Assembly (NCBI GenBank): GCA_963682055.1
Contig: OY821745.1
Coordinates: forward strand, 27,897,342 to 27,961,341
Reading direction: 5' to 3'
Origin: Primula veris
Lineage: Eukaryota; Streptophyta; Magnoliopsida; Ericales; Primulaceae
DNA: 64,000 bases
In this document: positions 33,467-46,800 of the stretch, piece after piece
Position numbering within the stretch: the stretch's first letter is position 1
Layout of the letters: each line of letters opens with the position of its first letter
The notes under the pieces: model-generated
Seen by the model: the letters and a program-made list of their open reading frames with translations, nothing else
What the model was told of the DNA's origin: nothing
The model's database searches: none
Position numbers and translations under genes: made by a program

Positions 33467-36400
33467 ATGGAGGGGGAGAGAGAGAGGTTTATGGTGGCGA
33501 TACACGTCGGAGCTGGATACCACGCTCCGATCAACGAGAAGTCTCTTCACTCCGCCATCTCACGCGCTTGCCTTTCCGCCGCCACCGTTCTTCGTCAGGT
33601 TTAATTTTTTAAAAAAATATTTGTTCTCGAAATATATTTGCTATTAATAATAATCTATTATTTTACCCCTGAAACTCACATAATAAGAAAATAATATAGA
33701 CAAAATATAAAAACAAAATTAAATTGTAACTTACGAGTTTCGAACCCATATCTCGAATACCAAACTACTCTACCATTTGAGCTATTGCAATACATTGTAA
33801 ACCAATTGGTATTTAATATTTTTATTTTAACTACCCAGTATGTGTTGTCCGTAATATTTTTTTTCCGGATCAATTTCCCAAGGCCCAAGTCTTACTCGAC
33901 TTGGGCGTGGGCCGCCCCTGCACACGTTGCATGTGCCATGTGCAATTGTGGTACTAGGAGAGAAAATAAAATAAAAATTAAGATTCTTTTTAGGGGTGAT
34001 TGATAAAAGTTGAGAGGATTGAAGAAAAAGAAATAGAATATGATCAAATTAGGGCAATAAGGTAGATTGTAAAAACAAGTAGGGGTATTTTGGTACTATC
34101 TTTAACAGCTTCACCCAACTCTTGGGTTTACTTATTATCATTGATAGATATATGCGTTGCGTTGTAGAGATTGAACGCCTATATAGGAATGCCTATAGTA
34201 TCCATTGCTACATAGGCGGTCAACCTCTACATGTTGGGACTAATATAATTCTATCATTTACTTATCCAAATATGAAAGTTACAGTGTTACGTTATAAGGA
34301 AAAAAAATCAAAGTTTCAGCCGAATATGTCCAAGTTTCAGCCGAATATGTCCAAGTTCCGCTGCTGGCTATGAATACAAAATTAATCATACAATTATTGT
34401 TTTTTTTTTTTTATCTTTGGTTCTGAGTCGAGTAAGTGCAGGGTGTGTGACTGGATGATGTCCTAGATGTAGAAAGGATCCAGAACAGAAATAAAAAACT
34501 AATTTCTTCTTTATATATAAATGTAAGAATCTTGAACAATTTAGGCCGGAGTTACGACAATTGAAAAGTATGAGACTCAAATAACCTACATATGACATGC
34601 TATTCAAAGTATGGTGACCGCCAGTGTTATTATTTATCTTCGAAGTGACTTTGCTTTGCTAATGTTAATTTGCACGAGGGGTTCTATGCATTTAGCTCTT
34701 TAGTTGTGAATCCTTTTATCCTATGTAAGTGAGACTGATTTGACGTGCTTTCATTTCGAGGTGGAAATAGCTAATATATCACTTTAGCTTCAAAAGGTGC
34801 AACCAAATAATCCTTATAACCACTTCTTTTAAAAAAATTATCATGAATTGACTCTAATGACGCTCAAAACGACATAAATGTGCATCAACATTTGAATATA
34901 TACAGGAAGAGATATGAACATGTCGTTTGACTACTTAATTTAAGAGGGGAACAAATATTCTGGGGCTAAGGCAATGTGAACAACTAGGAATCAATTGTGT
35001 TATAACAATGTCTGTTTTGTTACGGCGATTGATCTTCAGTTCGAGGTTGAAATGAACTAAAATTTTGAAAAATCTTCCTTTGCATAACTGAGAACAAAGT
35101 TTGTTTGATTTTTAATGTTTTGTTTCTTTACACATGCATAAGGTAATCCTCAGTTCTGACTTCTAAATCTATATAAAAGCTAATAATTTCTTTGGTGAAT
35201 TCTCGTAGGTATGTGGTGTAGCGTAATTGTGTGCAATGTTTTCTAAGCTGTGATAGCTAATCGTGTCAGATTACGTAGGAATGATATTATCTTCACCGAT
35301 TTATATAATTAGGAGCACCAACATGCGGTCTTTTTCTTAAATATAAGCAACGGTATATTCACCTGTGGTATATTTCAGGGGCCTGGAGGATGTTTAGATG
35401 CTGTTTCTGTTGCCATACGAACATTAGAGGTATTGTTCTTGCTTGTAGTTTGTTTGTTCTTTATTGGGTTAATTGTGTGGTTATTTTGAACTTATTTACT
35501 TATCTATAATACTTCTCTGAAGGACGATCCGTGCACAAATGCTGGCCGTGGATCTAATCTAACCGAAGATGGCCATGTCGAATGCGATGCTAGTATAATG
35601 GATGGTGATTCTGGAGCATTCGGTGCTGTTGGAGCTGTGCCAGGTAGACACAAACTCAAATTTGATTAAAAGTAAAGGCATTTTGCTTGTATTTTAGTTG
35701 GTATGTTGGTTAATTACTGTTACTGTTGTTAATTTCTTCATTTCTAATTGATGCTTCTTCATTTTTCATGAAGTTGACAATTAATAGGTGTTTTTAGTGG
35801 GATCGAAATTGCTGCTTTGTTGGCCAAAGAACAAATTCCGGGGTCCTCATTGTTGGGCAGAATACCTCCCATGTATGATCTAGTCATTTTGTGTTTCAGT
35901 ATTAATGTAATATTACATTTCCCTGGTTGTATTATTAACAGGATACTTCTTATCTTTGTATTAAAAAATATGTAATAGGTTCTTGGTTGGTGAAGGTGCA
36001 AGTAAATGGGCAAAATCCAAGGGTATTTATTTGCCTGCAAGTATAGAAGAGGCTGATGAGGTAACAAATCCACATTTTTTTTCCATGAAGTGTTTAAACT
36101 CCATTTTTATATTTTTCAAAGGTTCGTTGACCAGGTGTTGGTTTGTCTAATTAGTGCGTTACTATTTTGCAACAGTGGCTAATTACAGACAAGGCAAGAA
36201 AACAGTGGGAAAGATACAAAGCAATGCTTGATGAAGCAAAAGCCAAAGCTGAAAAAAGTGATTTTAAAATTCCTTCATTCTCTCGTGAGAATATTGTTGT
36301 AACAGGTATCTCCCATTTATGATATTAATGGAATATTTCTCATCCTTTGTACACTGTAGTACACCCTTATATATTCAAAGACATGATCATCGACAGAATA

Positions 36401-38902
36401 TGGGGAACATGATAAATCTGCTGTGTCGGAATTAGAAGAATTTGATTGCCTGAAGGATACAGTTGGAGTCATTTGTGTTGATAACGAAGGACACGTAGCA
36501 TCTGGAGCTTCAAGTGGTGGCATCGCAATGAAAGTATATATTCTATGTTGTGTTGATCAGTTTTATCTTGATACCCCTTCTTTTATAACTCAGCATAATT
36601 GTTTTTCGATAGGGGTATTTCACTCTATACATCGATCTAACAACTTTTGACAATTAGTATACTTTATACCATTTAAGTTTCACGGATATGATACCAATCT
36701 ACCCAATATCAAACAATCAGTGCATCAATCTCTCAAATTCACTAATCCAAAACCAGTGTACAGAAAAACAAACAGGTACCACACCGACCTATCAAAACTC
36801 AAGAGTGTTTAAAAGTTTTAATATAAACGCTTGTGTACTAATTATTTGATTCTATTTAGGTTACTACACCAGCCTAATCGAACAATTAGCATATAACTAG
36901 TACTTTTTAGTTAAATTTTTAATGCTGGTGTACCAATTGTTTGATTTTTTTTTAGAAAGGTGTCTAAATCGGAAATTTAGCAATTTGATTTAGTAAAAAT
37001 AAAAATTAAAGGAATTGGTGTAAAAAAGTGATACTTTCCTCTCTTTATTTCTTTTCAAAAGTAGAAACTTTTTTTATATCCAGTCATTCAATGTAATGAC
37101 ATTGCTGGTTAAAATTTATAATAGCATAATATGTTTGATGCACCATTTTTGTATTGAGTCATAATTATTTTTCTCTTTTTAATAAATAATGTTATATCAG
37201 GCCAGTGGTCGAGTGGGATTAGCAGCAATGTATGGATCTGGTTGTTGGGCATCCTCAAAACGCACGCTTGGAGCTTCAAATATTGTAGGTTGTTGTGTTA
37301 GTGGCGCTGGAGAGTATTTGATGAAAGGTTTTGCTGCTCGGGAATGCTGTGTCTCGTCATCATTGTATGCATTCTTAAAATTTATAACATTTGATCTGAA
37401 TTTTAAGTGCAGATTTTTACTAAAATTTGTTTACCTGAAAAATGCTTTCCATTGAAAGTAAGAACATAGGGGGAAATCACTGTACCCCCGTCTATGGCTT
37501 TCAATAATTAGTATACCTACTACGAAGTTTTGCAATACTTACACCAATATCTATACTAATTGTTCGATCGTGTCGGTGTGCCAGAGCACCAACTTTCACA
37601 AACTAGAAGAATTAGGACAGACTGAGACACTGTTAAAACTTAAGCTTTTAAGCACTCCTGAGTTTTCATAGGTTAGTGTACTAATTCTTCGGTGTAGAGG
37701 ACTAAAGTTGAGAATTTTGGTACCTTAGTGTACATCTTATTTGATTTTGTGTAGATTAATGACTTAGATGTGAAACATAATAGTTTGGTGTACTAAATAT
37801 AAAAAACCTGATAGGCTTCCATGAATGATATTATTCCAAGAATTTAGTATAGACTTCCGAGCTCTTTTGGCCAAGTCTGATTAAATTTAGCCGTATTTCA
37901 TTTCTAAATGTTTAGTTCCGAATTGCAAATTCTTATCATTGTTGCACAGGTCAGAGGCTGGTCCTGTCTCTGCTTGCACGAAAGTTTTACAGTCTGTTAT
38001 TCAAGAAAGTAACAAACATGGCACTGATGGTAGTGCTGGAATTCTAATTGCTCAAGTTGAGGCTCCTACAAGAGTGAGTTATCCTTTTAGAAACTAAATA
38101 ATTGGGGAAAATAATAAGAGGACATGGTTACTGTATTTGTTAATAGTGAAAATGTAATTCCTTGACCAATCTACACGGTTAGTAGAGCATACTATCAAAT
38201 ATCACAATTCAGTTACCAATATATACCAAATCGAACAATTAGGATACCAAGATTGAAATTTCATTAAAAATACTAGTTGCTCAAGAAAAGTTGGTGTGCG
38301 AAGTACCATTCTACCTAAAATCAAACACTTAATACGTCAGGATAAAACTTGAAACTTTTGTGCACTCACAAGATTTGATAAATTGTGAGATCTTGTGTAA
38401 ATCGATGTATAAAACGTGAGGTTTGATAGGTTGGTGCCACTTGGTGTAGTAATCTTATGTTTTTGTACAGATTGGTAATTAATTTGTGAAATTTAATAAT
38501 ATGGTGCACGAATTGTTAAAATCTACTAATAAGTTATATACTAAAATGATTTTCCTTTCGTTTGTGTAATTTATAGACTCCTGGGAGTGCACCTACACTG
38601 AAATCTGTAGAGATAGCAGCAGCATTCACTTCCCCTTCCTTTGGAATAGGATATTTTGCAAGCTCTATGAAGCGGCCAAAGGTGCTATTTCTGTTTCTGT
38701 ATTTTCTGCATTTAGAAGGATTTGTTTTTTAATAGAAATGATTTATTGCAGTGTAAAATAAGTGGCTATGCCGAGTTAGAAATTGATTTGTAGTTGTGCA
38801 TTTGTCATTATACAGGTCTCAATTTTAAGAAGTACAAAACTTCAAAACAGGACCGGAATTGACCAGTTTGTCGCACGGATAAATGTTGGTTCTGAAAAAT
38901 GA
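33467..38902 (+). CDS. TASP1: Threonine aspartase / taspase-like Ntn-hydrolase
   Basis: A member of the L-asparaginase/taspase-1 family of N-terminal-nucleophile hydrolases; animal taspase-1 self-cleaves and then cuts proteins after Asp. The plant substrate is unknown. Exons: 33467-33598, 35379-35429, 35523-35643, 35788-35872, 35979-36060, 36176-36305, 36397-36533, 37201-37364, 37950-38073, 38577-38681, 38816-38902; 405 aa. The N-terminus has the family's [18 protein letters not shown] and [17 protein letters not shown] follow. The nucleophile is very likely Thr222 in [11 protein letters not shown], preceded by Asp as required for self-cleavage. [12 protein letters not shown] and [15 protein letters not shown] form the second half. 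An in-frame ATG nine codons in is an alternative start. Introns 7, 8 and 9 each carry a family B repeat, and intron 1 a SINE-like sequence. Confidence 0.93.
33665..33797 (-). repeat. tRNA-derived SINE-like sequence
   Basis: On the minus strand an A-box-like TAGCTCAAATGGTAGAG (33784-33768) is followed ~20 bases later by a B-box-like GGGTTCGAAACTC (33747-33735), then an AT-rich body. No acceptor-stem pairing is seen, so it is not a functional tRNA. Lies in intron 1 of the taspase-like gene. Confidence 0.5.
36610..37040. repeat. MITE-like repeat, family B (taspase intron 7)
   Basis: Left end GGGGTATTTCACTCTATACA and right end TTGGTGTAAAAAAGTGATAC are imperfect inverses. Words such as GGTGTACCAATTGTTTGATT and TCGAACAATTAG occur inside. 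Confidence 0.55.
37468..37815. repeat. MITE-like repeat, family B (taspase intron 8)
   Basis: Left end GGGGGAAATCACTGTACCC; right part TAGTTTGGTGTACTAAATAT. Inside are CTAATTGTTCGATC and TTAGTGTACATC. Confidence 0.55.
38103..38568. repeat. MITE-like repeat, family B (taspase intron 9)
   Basis: Third copy in a row. GGGGAAAATAATAAG stands at the left and TACTAAAATGATTTTCC at the right, with CAAATCGAACAATTAGGATA and GATAGGTTGGTGCC inside. It occupies nearly the whole intron. Confidence 0.5.
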
Positions 38903-39515
38903 TAGCTGTCAGCTTCTAATGAGTTGTTTCAGGTGTCTTTCTTATTCTTGTGCTCGCTTATTGAAACTGAAAGTTGTGACAGAGTGTTCTAATATTGTCA
39001 AGCGATATTTTACTTTATTTCTTTATGATAAAATTTTATCTTGAAATATATTTTCTTTTTATGAGAACCCATTTGGTTTTGTGCTGAGTTGGTATTACTT
39101 TCCAAATTTGCCATCCCTGAAGTCCGGTTACTGTCTGTTTCAAGAATTTCATATTGCATATACATGTAAATTTAACTCTAAAATGAGGTTTAATGCTTGT
39201 TGATTATCTACTCAAATAGCCAAAAAATAAATAGTAACGAGCTATCAAATAACCCCCTCAAACTATCTAAATAAGCTATTTATGATTTGTATTCTAATTC
39301 AAGGATGTTATAGAAACGAACATATTCTTCAAAGACCAAAAGATTTCAATAAGGAAATTATGGTATGATCTATCATAACAAAAATCGGCTTTTAAACCTG
39401 GAAACACCAGTCATCTCATAGTTTAAGTGAATCATCTAAGTTCGTACATTTAAATTTCACAAGTGTAACATAGGATGTTACTCGAAACAATCTTAGGAAT
39501 GTCGGCTAGAATGGA

Positions 39516-39679
39516 CAGCTTTGGTAAAAGTAAAACAATTAGGAAACTGATTATGAAAACAATTTGATTTTTAAAAGGTCTAATCATAATCGCTAAACAG
39601 CTTTGGTAAAAGTAAAACAATTAGGAAACTGATTATGAAAATAATTTGATTTTTAAAAGGTCTAATCATAATCGCTAAA
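39516..39679. repeat. 82-bp tandem duplication
   Basis: Two almost identical units (AGCTTTGGTAAAAGTAAAAC through TCTAATCATAATCGCTAAAC) stand head to tail in the spacer between the convergent taspase-like and LIM genes. One base differs (AAAACAATTTG/AAAATAATTTG), so it is very young. Confidence 0.95.
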
Positions 39680-40043
39680 CATATTCAGAAGCGATGTCTT
39701 TCATGTTTTGGTTATCCAGAGATTACCTCCTTATGAAACCCCAGAGAACAAGAGACAGATTCATGTCAAACTAGAATGCTTCATCACCAAGATGTTTTAA
39801 CTCAAGTATAACCACTATTGGTGCCTTATATAAGTTGATGGCATTAGGCTTCTGCCACAAACATCAAAGTACTTATTAAAAAGTAACTTTTACCAATCGT
39901 ATAATTCACATACAAAACCAACATCTCAAAAGCATAGATAAACAACAAATATATTCTCAACAACAAGAAAATTTCATCGCAACGGAGCAAGGCTCAGGAA
40001 TGAAAATATTAAATTTACCAAACGCAATAAATTTAGCAAGGGG

Positions 40044-41810
40044 CTAATTGTCTTCCTGGTCTGGCTCGGCTTTGGGCTTATCCTCGTCTTCTTCTTCCTT
40101 TACCTCATCTTCCGTTGTTGCTTCTGCCTCTGCTTCTGGCTCGACCATTACGACCCCACTTTTCTTGTGAATAGCACCCTTGAGAACGTGCTTATAATTT
40201 CCCTTTTCCTTGAAGAGCTGAGCGAAATGGATGTTACAGTAAAGAACACCATCTAAAGAAGCGTAGGACGAGTGAGTCAGAGGGCAGCCTCCGTGAGCAC
40301 ACTTGAAGCATAGCTTGTGGAAGGACTCTCCCTCCATATTAACCTAATTACATATGCATGTATAGGTTTAGCGTGTTGGTATGTGGATAGACATATTACA
40401 TTAACATATGGCTTATCTGGTGTGATGTATTTTTGTCATTCGTACTTAAAAGCAAATATTCAGAAAAAATATCTTTGATATATGCAGAAAAAAATAAGTA
40501 TTCAGTAATTATTCAGACAACCAAACGAGCTTATAGAAACCCATCATTATTGGTGGCTAGCCTATTAAACCATTAGTTATTTTTGGACCTGTTTAGTTAT
40601 TGTTTTTTTTTTTTTTTTATAGTTATTGTCTAAATATTTGAAATAGGTAGAGATGAAAGGTACATTAGACTAGTTTGGTTGTATCTTTTAAGCATTTTGC
40701 TTCTATTCTCCAGCATTTGGTTGGCCATTTTTTAGTTTTTTGTTCTTGAAAAACTAGAAGTTTTAATATGAATCCGCCTATCTTAGCCTCAAAGAAATCA
40801 GCTATTTCATCCAAACATGTCTTAAATCATCGCCAGAATGGTGTATAAGTATTTTTGGGTGTGCAGCATATGTAAGAGAAAAAGAGAGAATATTTGCAGA
40901 CCTTCTCCAACGGGTAAACTGTCTTGTTACAAGCTGAACATTTGTCTACGGTTCCTGTGAACATGGAGGACAGTTTGCTTGGGGCCCTAGTCTGCATATA
41001 TAGATTGGTTATTTTCAAGGCATATTATGAACAACTTAGTGCGGGAAAAGATAAAGAATATCATTTTTAAGATGTTTATAGCATTAACTTCTGATAACAA
41101 AAACGGGTATTCAATAAAAACTTGAACATACCAGTGAGTTCTCCCTTTCGGATTTCCCCGCTGAAATATTTAACACAAAACAACAAAAAGTGAGATAAAG
41201 CATTCTGAATCTGATAATAATAATATTATAATGTATATCGAGGATTGTTTGAAGTTGAGGCAAATAACCTCACCAATTTCAGGTTGGACAAAAAGCCGGG
41301 TCTGTTAGATTCTTTTAAATTTTAAGGTCAAACAATCAAAAAGTTCAGCTTTTATAAGCTGGCATCATTTTTCGGTACGATTTTACCGCTGAAGTTCAAA
41401 TGATCCGCACACTATGTATCTATATATACACATATCAGGAGAAAAAGAGGGTGGTAAACTTACATGCTTGGAAGTTCTTGCTGAAATTGCCCGACTCCTT
41501 GAAGAGTTGTTCAAAATGAATCTTGCAATAAAGAACTCCATCCATGGAGGAGTAATTGTTCATCTGCCATAATTTAAATGCTTTAAAATTAATATTCTTG
41601 AAGATTATGGATCAATTTTACAATACTATTTATTGTGTTCATGGATGTATTGTCGGTTATGTTTGATAAACTTACAACAAGGGTTCCTTTGCAGTGACTG
41701 CATTTGAAGCAGGATTTGTGAAAAGTTATCCCATCAGCAGTCAACAAATCCATGAAATAAACGGTCTTATCGCAAGCTTTGCATTTGTCCAAAGTTCCTG
41801 TAAACGCCAT
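40044..41810 (-). CDS. PLIM2: LIM domain protein, PLIM2 type
   Basis: A plant CRP-like protein that binds and bundles actin filaments; the PLIM group is mainly pollen-expressed in other plants. Exons in reading order: 41810-41676, 41563-41464, 41160-41132, 40991-40902, 40343-40044; 217 aa. LIM1 starts DKCKACDKTVY (Cys10, Cys13), then FHKSCFKCSHC and LYCKIHFEQLF. A linker ends APSKLSSMFTG. LIM2 starts DKCSACNKTVYPLEK and continues FHKLCFKCAHGGCPL and LYCNIHFAQLF. All eight zinc ligands of each domain are present. The C-terminal ~40 residues are very acidic (EAEAEATTEDEVKEEEDED), typical of PLIM2 rather than WLIM. The donor after exon 4 (GTCTGC) is weak but the frame requires it. Transcribed toward the taspase-like gene. 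Confidence 0.93.
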
Positions 41811-42290
41811 CCTTTTCTATCGCAAACAAAAATTAGAAACCTTCTTTTTTTACTTCAAGAAACGATATTTCAGAGGATTAACGTAAGTTCTGAAGCTGGG
41901 GTCTTTTATCTCTGCCTCGGTTAATTGAGACAAAGAGAAAAAGACTCTGTGTTGCCTTAAGAAAACCGATTTATATTTCATTGAAATAGATTTTCTTGTT
42001 TTGTTTTCTACCAATGGTCTAAAGCTAAATTTGGGTACAACCGATTAGAGAATGCCACGTGATTGGAGAACCCATTATTTTGAGATTAAAATGGGAAAGT
42101 AAGAGGTTTAAGATGAAAGAGTAATTTCATTGGAAAAGAGTGAAACTAGGGAGGTGTTATTTGACTCCTTCCTGCAGGATAAAAATAGGTTTAATTGAAG
42201 AAGATTTAAATTATGAAAAGAAAATGCATTAATACATTTTTTATATTTGCTTTCCGAGAATATAAGCTGTTTCAATTTTTGGTCGTTATT
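41811..42290. other. LIM gene upstream region
   Basis: Holds the presumed LIM promoter and 5'UTR (minus strand). An apparent 76-codon frame on the plus strand overlaps LIM exon 1 and is a shadow. Confidence 0.35.
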
Positions 42291-42294
42291 TCTC

Positions 42295-43130
42295 CCCGGG
42301 AAGGGGGTGGTGCTACATTACTATCGGTAATTGCTTCGTCCCATTACTGTACCATATAAATATGGTATTAAAAATTTCATACCATTATCGTACCATGCTT
42401 GCATTACGGTATACTACATGTGCGGTACGGTAATGGTATGTTACGGTATATTACCAACATCGATAACATTACAAAAAACAAAAACATTTCACGCATCGGC
42501 ATAGCAAACTGCAATAGGCTAATATATTGAAAATAATTCAACAATAATGAGAAGCTATCTTACATGCTTAAAACAGGAAACCAAAGAAACCTTTTACATG
42601 TGAAATGCAAAATAAAAATCATAAAATCTAATTTTCTTTCTATTTTATACCCGGATAGACTAACTGAATCGAAAACTTAATTCTTTAATGGTCAAATGAA
42701 CTGAAGTTAGTAACTTATAAGCTTAAAAGGGAAAATCAAACAAACCCTTTTACAAATTCCAAAACATTCAAGTAATCAAGGGTGAAAGGGGTATAACAAG
42801 ATTAGTTAACCACGTAACTTACTTATGAAACGGCGCCTCGCTTGTATGACTATCTATTTCTTATTTAGATTAAGAGTTAAAAGATATATAAACACGTATG
42901 TGCCTAGTATTAAAATATAAATATAAATTAAATATGAGTTGGACGGTATAACGGTAGAAATGGTACATACCGTGGTTTTTAAAAATCACATACCACTATT
43001 GTACCGTGAAAATGAACGGTACGGTATACCGTACCGCAATACGATAGTACCGCTAAATACGGTATGAATGGTACGGTACGAATGGTATGAGCAGTTGATT
43101 GGTACAATGTGGTAAAAAATTCCAGCCCTA
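42295..43130. mobile_element. GGTACGGTA-rich non-autonomous element
   Basis: A ~0.8-kb block has GGTACGGTA/ATACCGTACC words at both ends (42390-42470 and 42945-43085) and ordinary AT-rich sequence between. The right end ATTCCAGCCCTA is of hAT-MITE type; the left end GGGAAGGGGGTGGT is less clear. No coding capacity. It lies between the LIM and AtuA-like genes. Confidence 0.45.
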
Positions 43131-43876
43131 TTCTTTCACTTATCCATATCACACAACTGATATAGATCATGTAATCACACAACTTACTTAACCCCTTTCA
43201 CCTCTAAGAGGAAAATAAGTGGATATATATATGACTGATTTAGGATGAAGTTTGAAGGTGTAAACACGTTACAAAGGCTCATTGCTTTAACATTTTTTCT
43301 ATTGTCCACTAGAAACAAAAATGCATGATATAATATTAACCTTACATTTGTATCAATATACTATTCAGTTTCCCCATACAATACCAACAAAAATGCAGTT
43401 TTTTACAACTTGCAATGAGTACATAATTATTTATAAAAAAAAGTACTCAAAACATATTAATATATCCACAACGACTAAAAAATTTACTCCTGTACCTAGC
43501 AAATGCAACCAAGTAGTGCATTAGTTTATTCGTACACATGATAGTAAGATAATAATGGAACACAGAATCAAAACTAGGAAGAAGATAATACTTTTTTTTT
43601 TTTGAAATGTGAGCATGGAATTAAACCTCAACAAAGTAACAAGTGACCTGCTCCACATGCCGGAACAGGCCTTAATGAGAGCTGAAACCGGCAAGAAGCA
43701 TTTTAGCATTTTAGCCTCTAAGAGATTTTTGTGCAAGAAGATAATACTTTACTTCATTCATATACTAAAGCAAATTAGCAGATTCAGCATTCGAGATGTA
43801 GCCTAGAGCCATTTGTCTACATAAAAAGGAAAAACTACTCAGAATAGATTCTTTTTATGAAAAATTTCCAATCAAT

Positions 43877-46800
43877 TCATGGCGGCAACACAATTACTTG
43901 TGACAGTATGAGATCAGATATAGATTTCCCATGCCTATCGATTCTTCGAGAACAATTAACTCCTCCATCTAAAATATTCCGAACAACAACATTTAACGAC
44001 TTAATTCCTCTAACTTCATAAATCTCAACCTTCACATTTTCACTAACCCATTCATCTCTTCTCCTGATAGCTTCTGAATCTAGAAATGAAGACGAATTTA
44101 AGAGATTAGCAACTACCGATTTTACCCAATCTGGAGTTATTATGACCTTCAGCCTGTCGATATCGGGGGGGAAATGTGGGATAATGGAAAAGTTCATGTC
44201 GTTGCCTTTGTCACCGGCTCGGCTATGCGCTACATTGTAGAGGGGGGTCGTTTGGCCAGCGTTGGCAGGGGAGGAATTTATTTCTGGTAATAAAAATTCT
44301 GTGCAAGGATCAGATACTATTTTTGAGGAAAGTGTAGATCCATTTGCATGGATGCTGGTCCTCTGAATATCTGAGTCCATTGCATCATTCTTCTCCGACT
44401 CTACTTGCACGTAAACATCTTTGCGCCCAATCTGAAGTGAACAAATTCAATGACCAATCACTATTTACCTACGTAACCCAAAAAAAACGCGTATTTCTTT
44501 GAGTAATAAAATCAATATACGGAGATTGAGAAGGAGGGTGACATACAAATCCTTTTTCAAGAACAATCTCTTTTTTGTATCCAGTGCTGCATGTGACAAA
44601 AAAGATAGTACATAATAATCAGGATAATGGGACGTGCTAGAAGCATATAAAGTAAAAGATAGGATTTACCTAATCCCACCACCTCCAGCAGGTCCATTTG
44701 TGTACAAAGCCGTAAACTCTTTTGTAAATTGAATAGCATGCTCCTTATGCTCAAATAAACCATCCATACGCAACCGTATATCTTCCATGGCAGTACCACG
44801 TGTAATGCTCTGATTAATGCTGCTACTCTTAATGCTATCTAATCCGATTATGTAAGAGATTATTTTGTCATTATTACCAGGATGAACTTCGTCTATCCAT
44901 GCCCTGACCTAATAAGATAAATGCATACGCCAGCAAGTTGCATTAAAAATTCCTTGTAAGCCGCAGCATGGCAGTAAGATACTAAGGCGGTAAGGCCTCT
45001 CTAATTGCAGCTTTCGAGCTCAGTCTTTTTGCTTAGAAATCTAGATTCCATTTGGTTCTATACAGGCAGGCAACTTTAAGCTGGATGGACAAAAACAAAA
45101 TTCTTCAACTCAAAAACTTTTGCTTATTTGCTTACAAGCTGCAGCCAAACAAGAGCAACAACATTATTGTTTGTACTCCTTTTAAGCAAATAAGCTGGAT
45201 TTTTTTCATGTTAAGGAAAAAACTAGGTTCATCCAGCTTAAAGCTAAACTATAGCTTTTTAGAGAAAAAAGAACCAGAAAAACTCAACTCTTAAGCTGAC
45301 CAACCAAATGCTTTCCAGCTTTTTAGAAAGAAAGCAAACGCAAGTGAGCCTATAAGTTGATTAGTTGCAGCTTCAAGTAAATAGTAAACAGTTTTTAATT
45401 TATCAAGAAAACCAGGCTAACCCAGATAAAATATTTTAGCTTGTTCAAGCAAAAACAAAAATACTCAAGTATTCAGCTGGTCAACCAAATGCAGTCTAGG
45501 TTTTTAAGCAAAAAAGAAAAAGAGAGAGATGAGCTCAAAAAGCCAGAACCAAATAACGCCTAAAACCAACAATATAACAAGGCCTAAGACTGTTAAGATA
45601 AAATACCAGATATTCAGCAGCTTCAGCACGTTTTACACACTGATACCCTCCATAAGATATCTCCCCCCATCCTTTCCATCCGCAGTCCTGGAAAAGGGAA
45701 CATATTACGACCTAATTAGCAAATTATTAAGAAAGTGCATATATAACCAAAAGAGGATCCTTAGAAAGATAACAAAACAATTACTTTTGCAGCCAGTAGC
45801 AGAAGCTTTTCAGGTACCAGTGCATCAGCTGGTTTTGCTCCTCTACAGAGCACTCTACAACTTGATAATTGCTGGAATGCAACATCTCGAAAATCTACTA
45901 TCTGGTCACAGTGGAATTTATAGGTCACTCGTCTTCATGTAATTCATACCCATATTTCAGTTGAAAAATTACCAAGTGACATTTTATGGACCTAATTCTC
46001 ATTCGGTCATAAGGAAACACTTGTTTCCTCATTTAATAGTACTTTTGAAAACGTGAAACGATGTCTCACCAGATCTGGGGTAATGTAGGCTCCTGGATCC
46101 CCAATCTCGTAAAGTAGTTGTTCCGAACAAGTGCTTATATTCAAAACTCCACCGCTCTTTTCTGCCTTTGCCACAAGAACTTGCCCATCCGAAGTGACTT
46201 CCGCGTAAGGAAGTGACAAATCGAGAAGGGAGGGTAATGGCATGTCACGCCATCTATCTCCTATGCTAATTCAAAAAAGTTACACGACTTTATAACTTAT
46301 AAGGATAAATCACAGTTTTGGCTAATTAAAATTTACTGTTGCGTGACATTTATTAACTTAATTCCATCTAGGCACATGGAAACATGTTCCCGTTTGGTGG
46401 TACTTTTGATGGATATATACACTTCAGGACTTCAATGATCTGATTTTCTAGTGACATATTAAATAACCTGATTTCACTCTTGATGTCTTACAGTGTAACA
46501 AACGGGTTTTTTATTAGCATACTATTTGATAAACCGATGTTGCATAATGTTTATATCTGATGATCAAACACCCCAATAAATTGATTTTGGATCTACACAC
46601 TGGATAGTGGCAAGTGAAAGTGAAAACTTCCTATTAGCAGTTCATTGGAAACAAGTTCAATGTATGTCACTTAATTAATGAGAATCTCCAGGAAAATAGA
46701 GGGGTGGTGGAAAGAAGACCTGGATGCATGAAATATCCTCCTGTGAGCTGACAACCGCACTCGAGCAAGTGGCCAGCCAAAGTCCCTTGGGCTATCAGGT

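Noticed and set aside
35759..36073. 104-codon minus-strand frame opposite the taspase-like gene
   Set aside because: It spans two real exons and introns on the other strand and is a shadow.
45785..46070. Apparent frameshift in the AtuA-like gene at the join 46070/45901
   Set aside because: Using the acceptor GTGACCAG before ATAGTAGAT instead of the nearer AGATAG restores the frame and gives the expected IVDFRDV.
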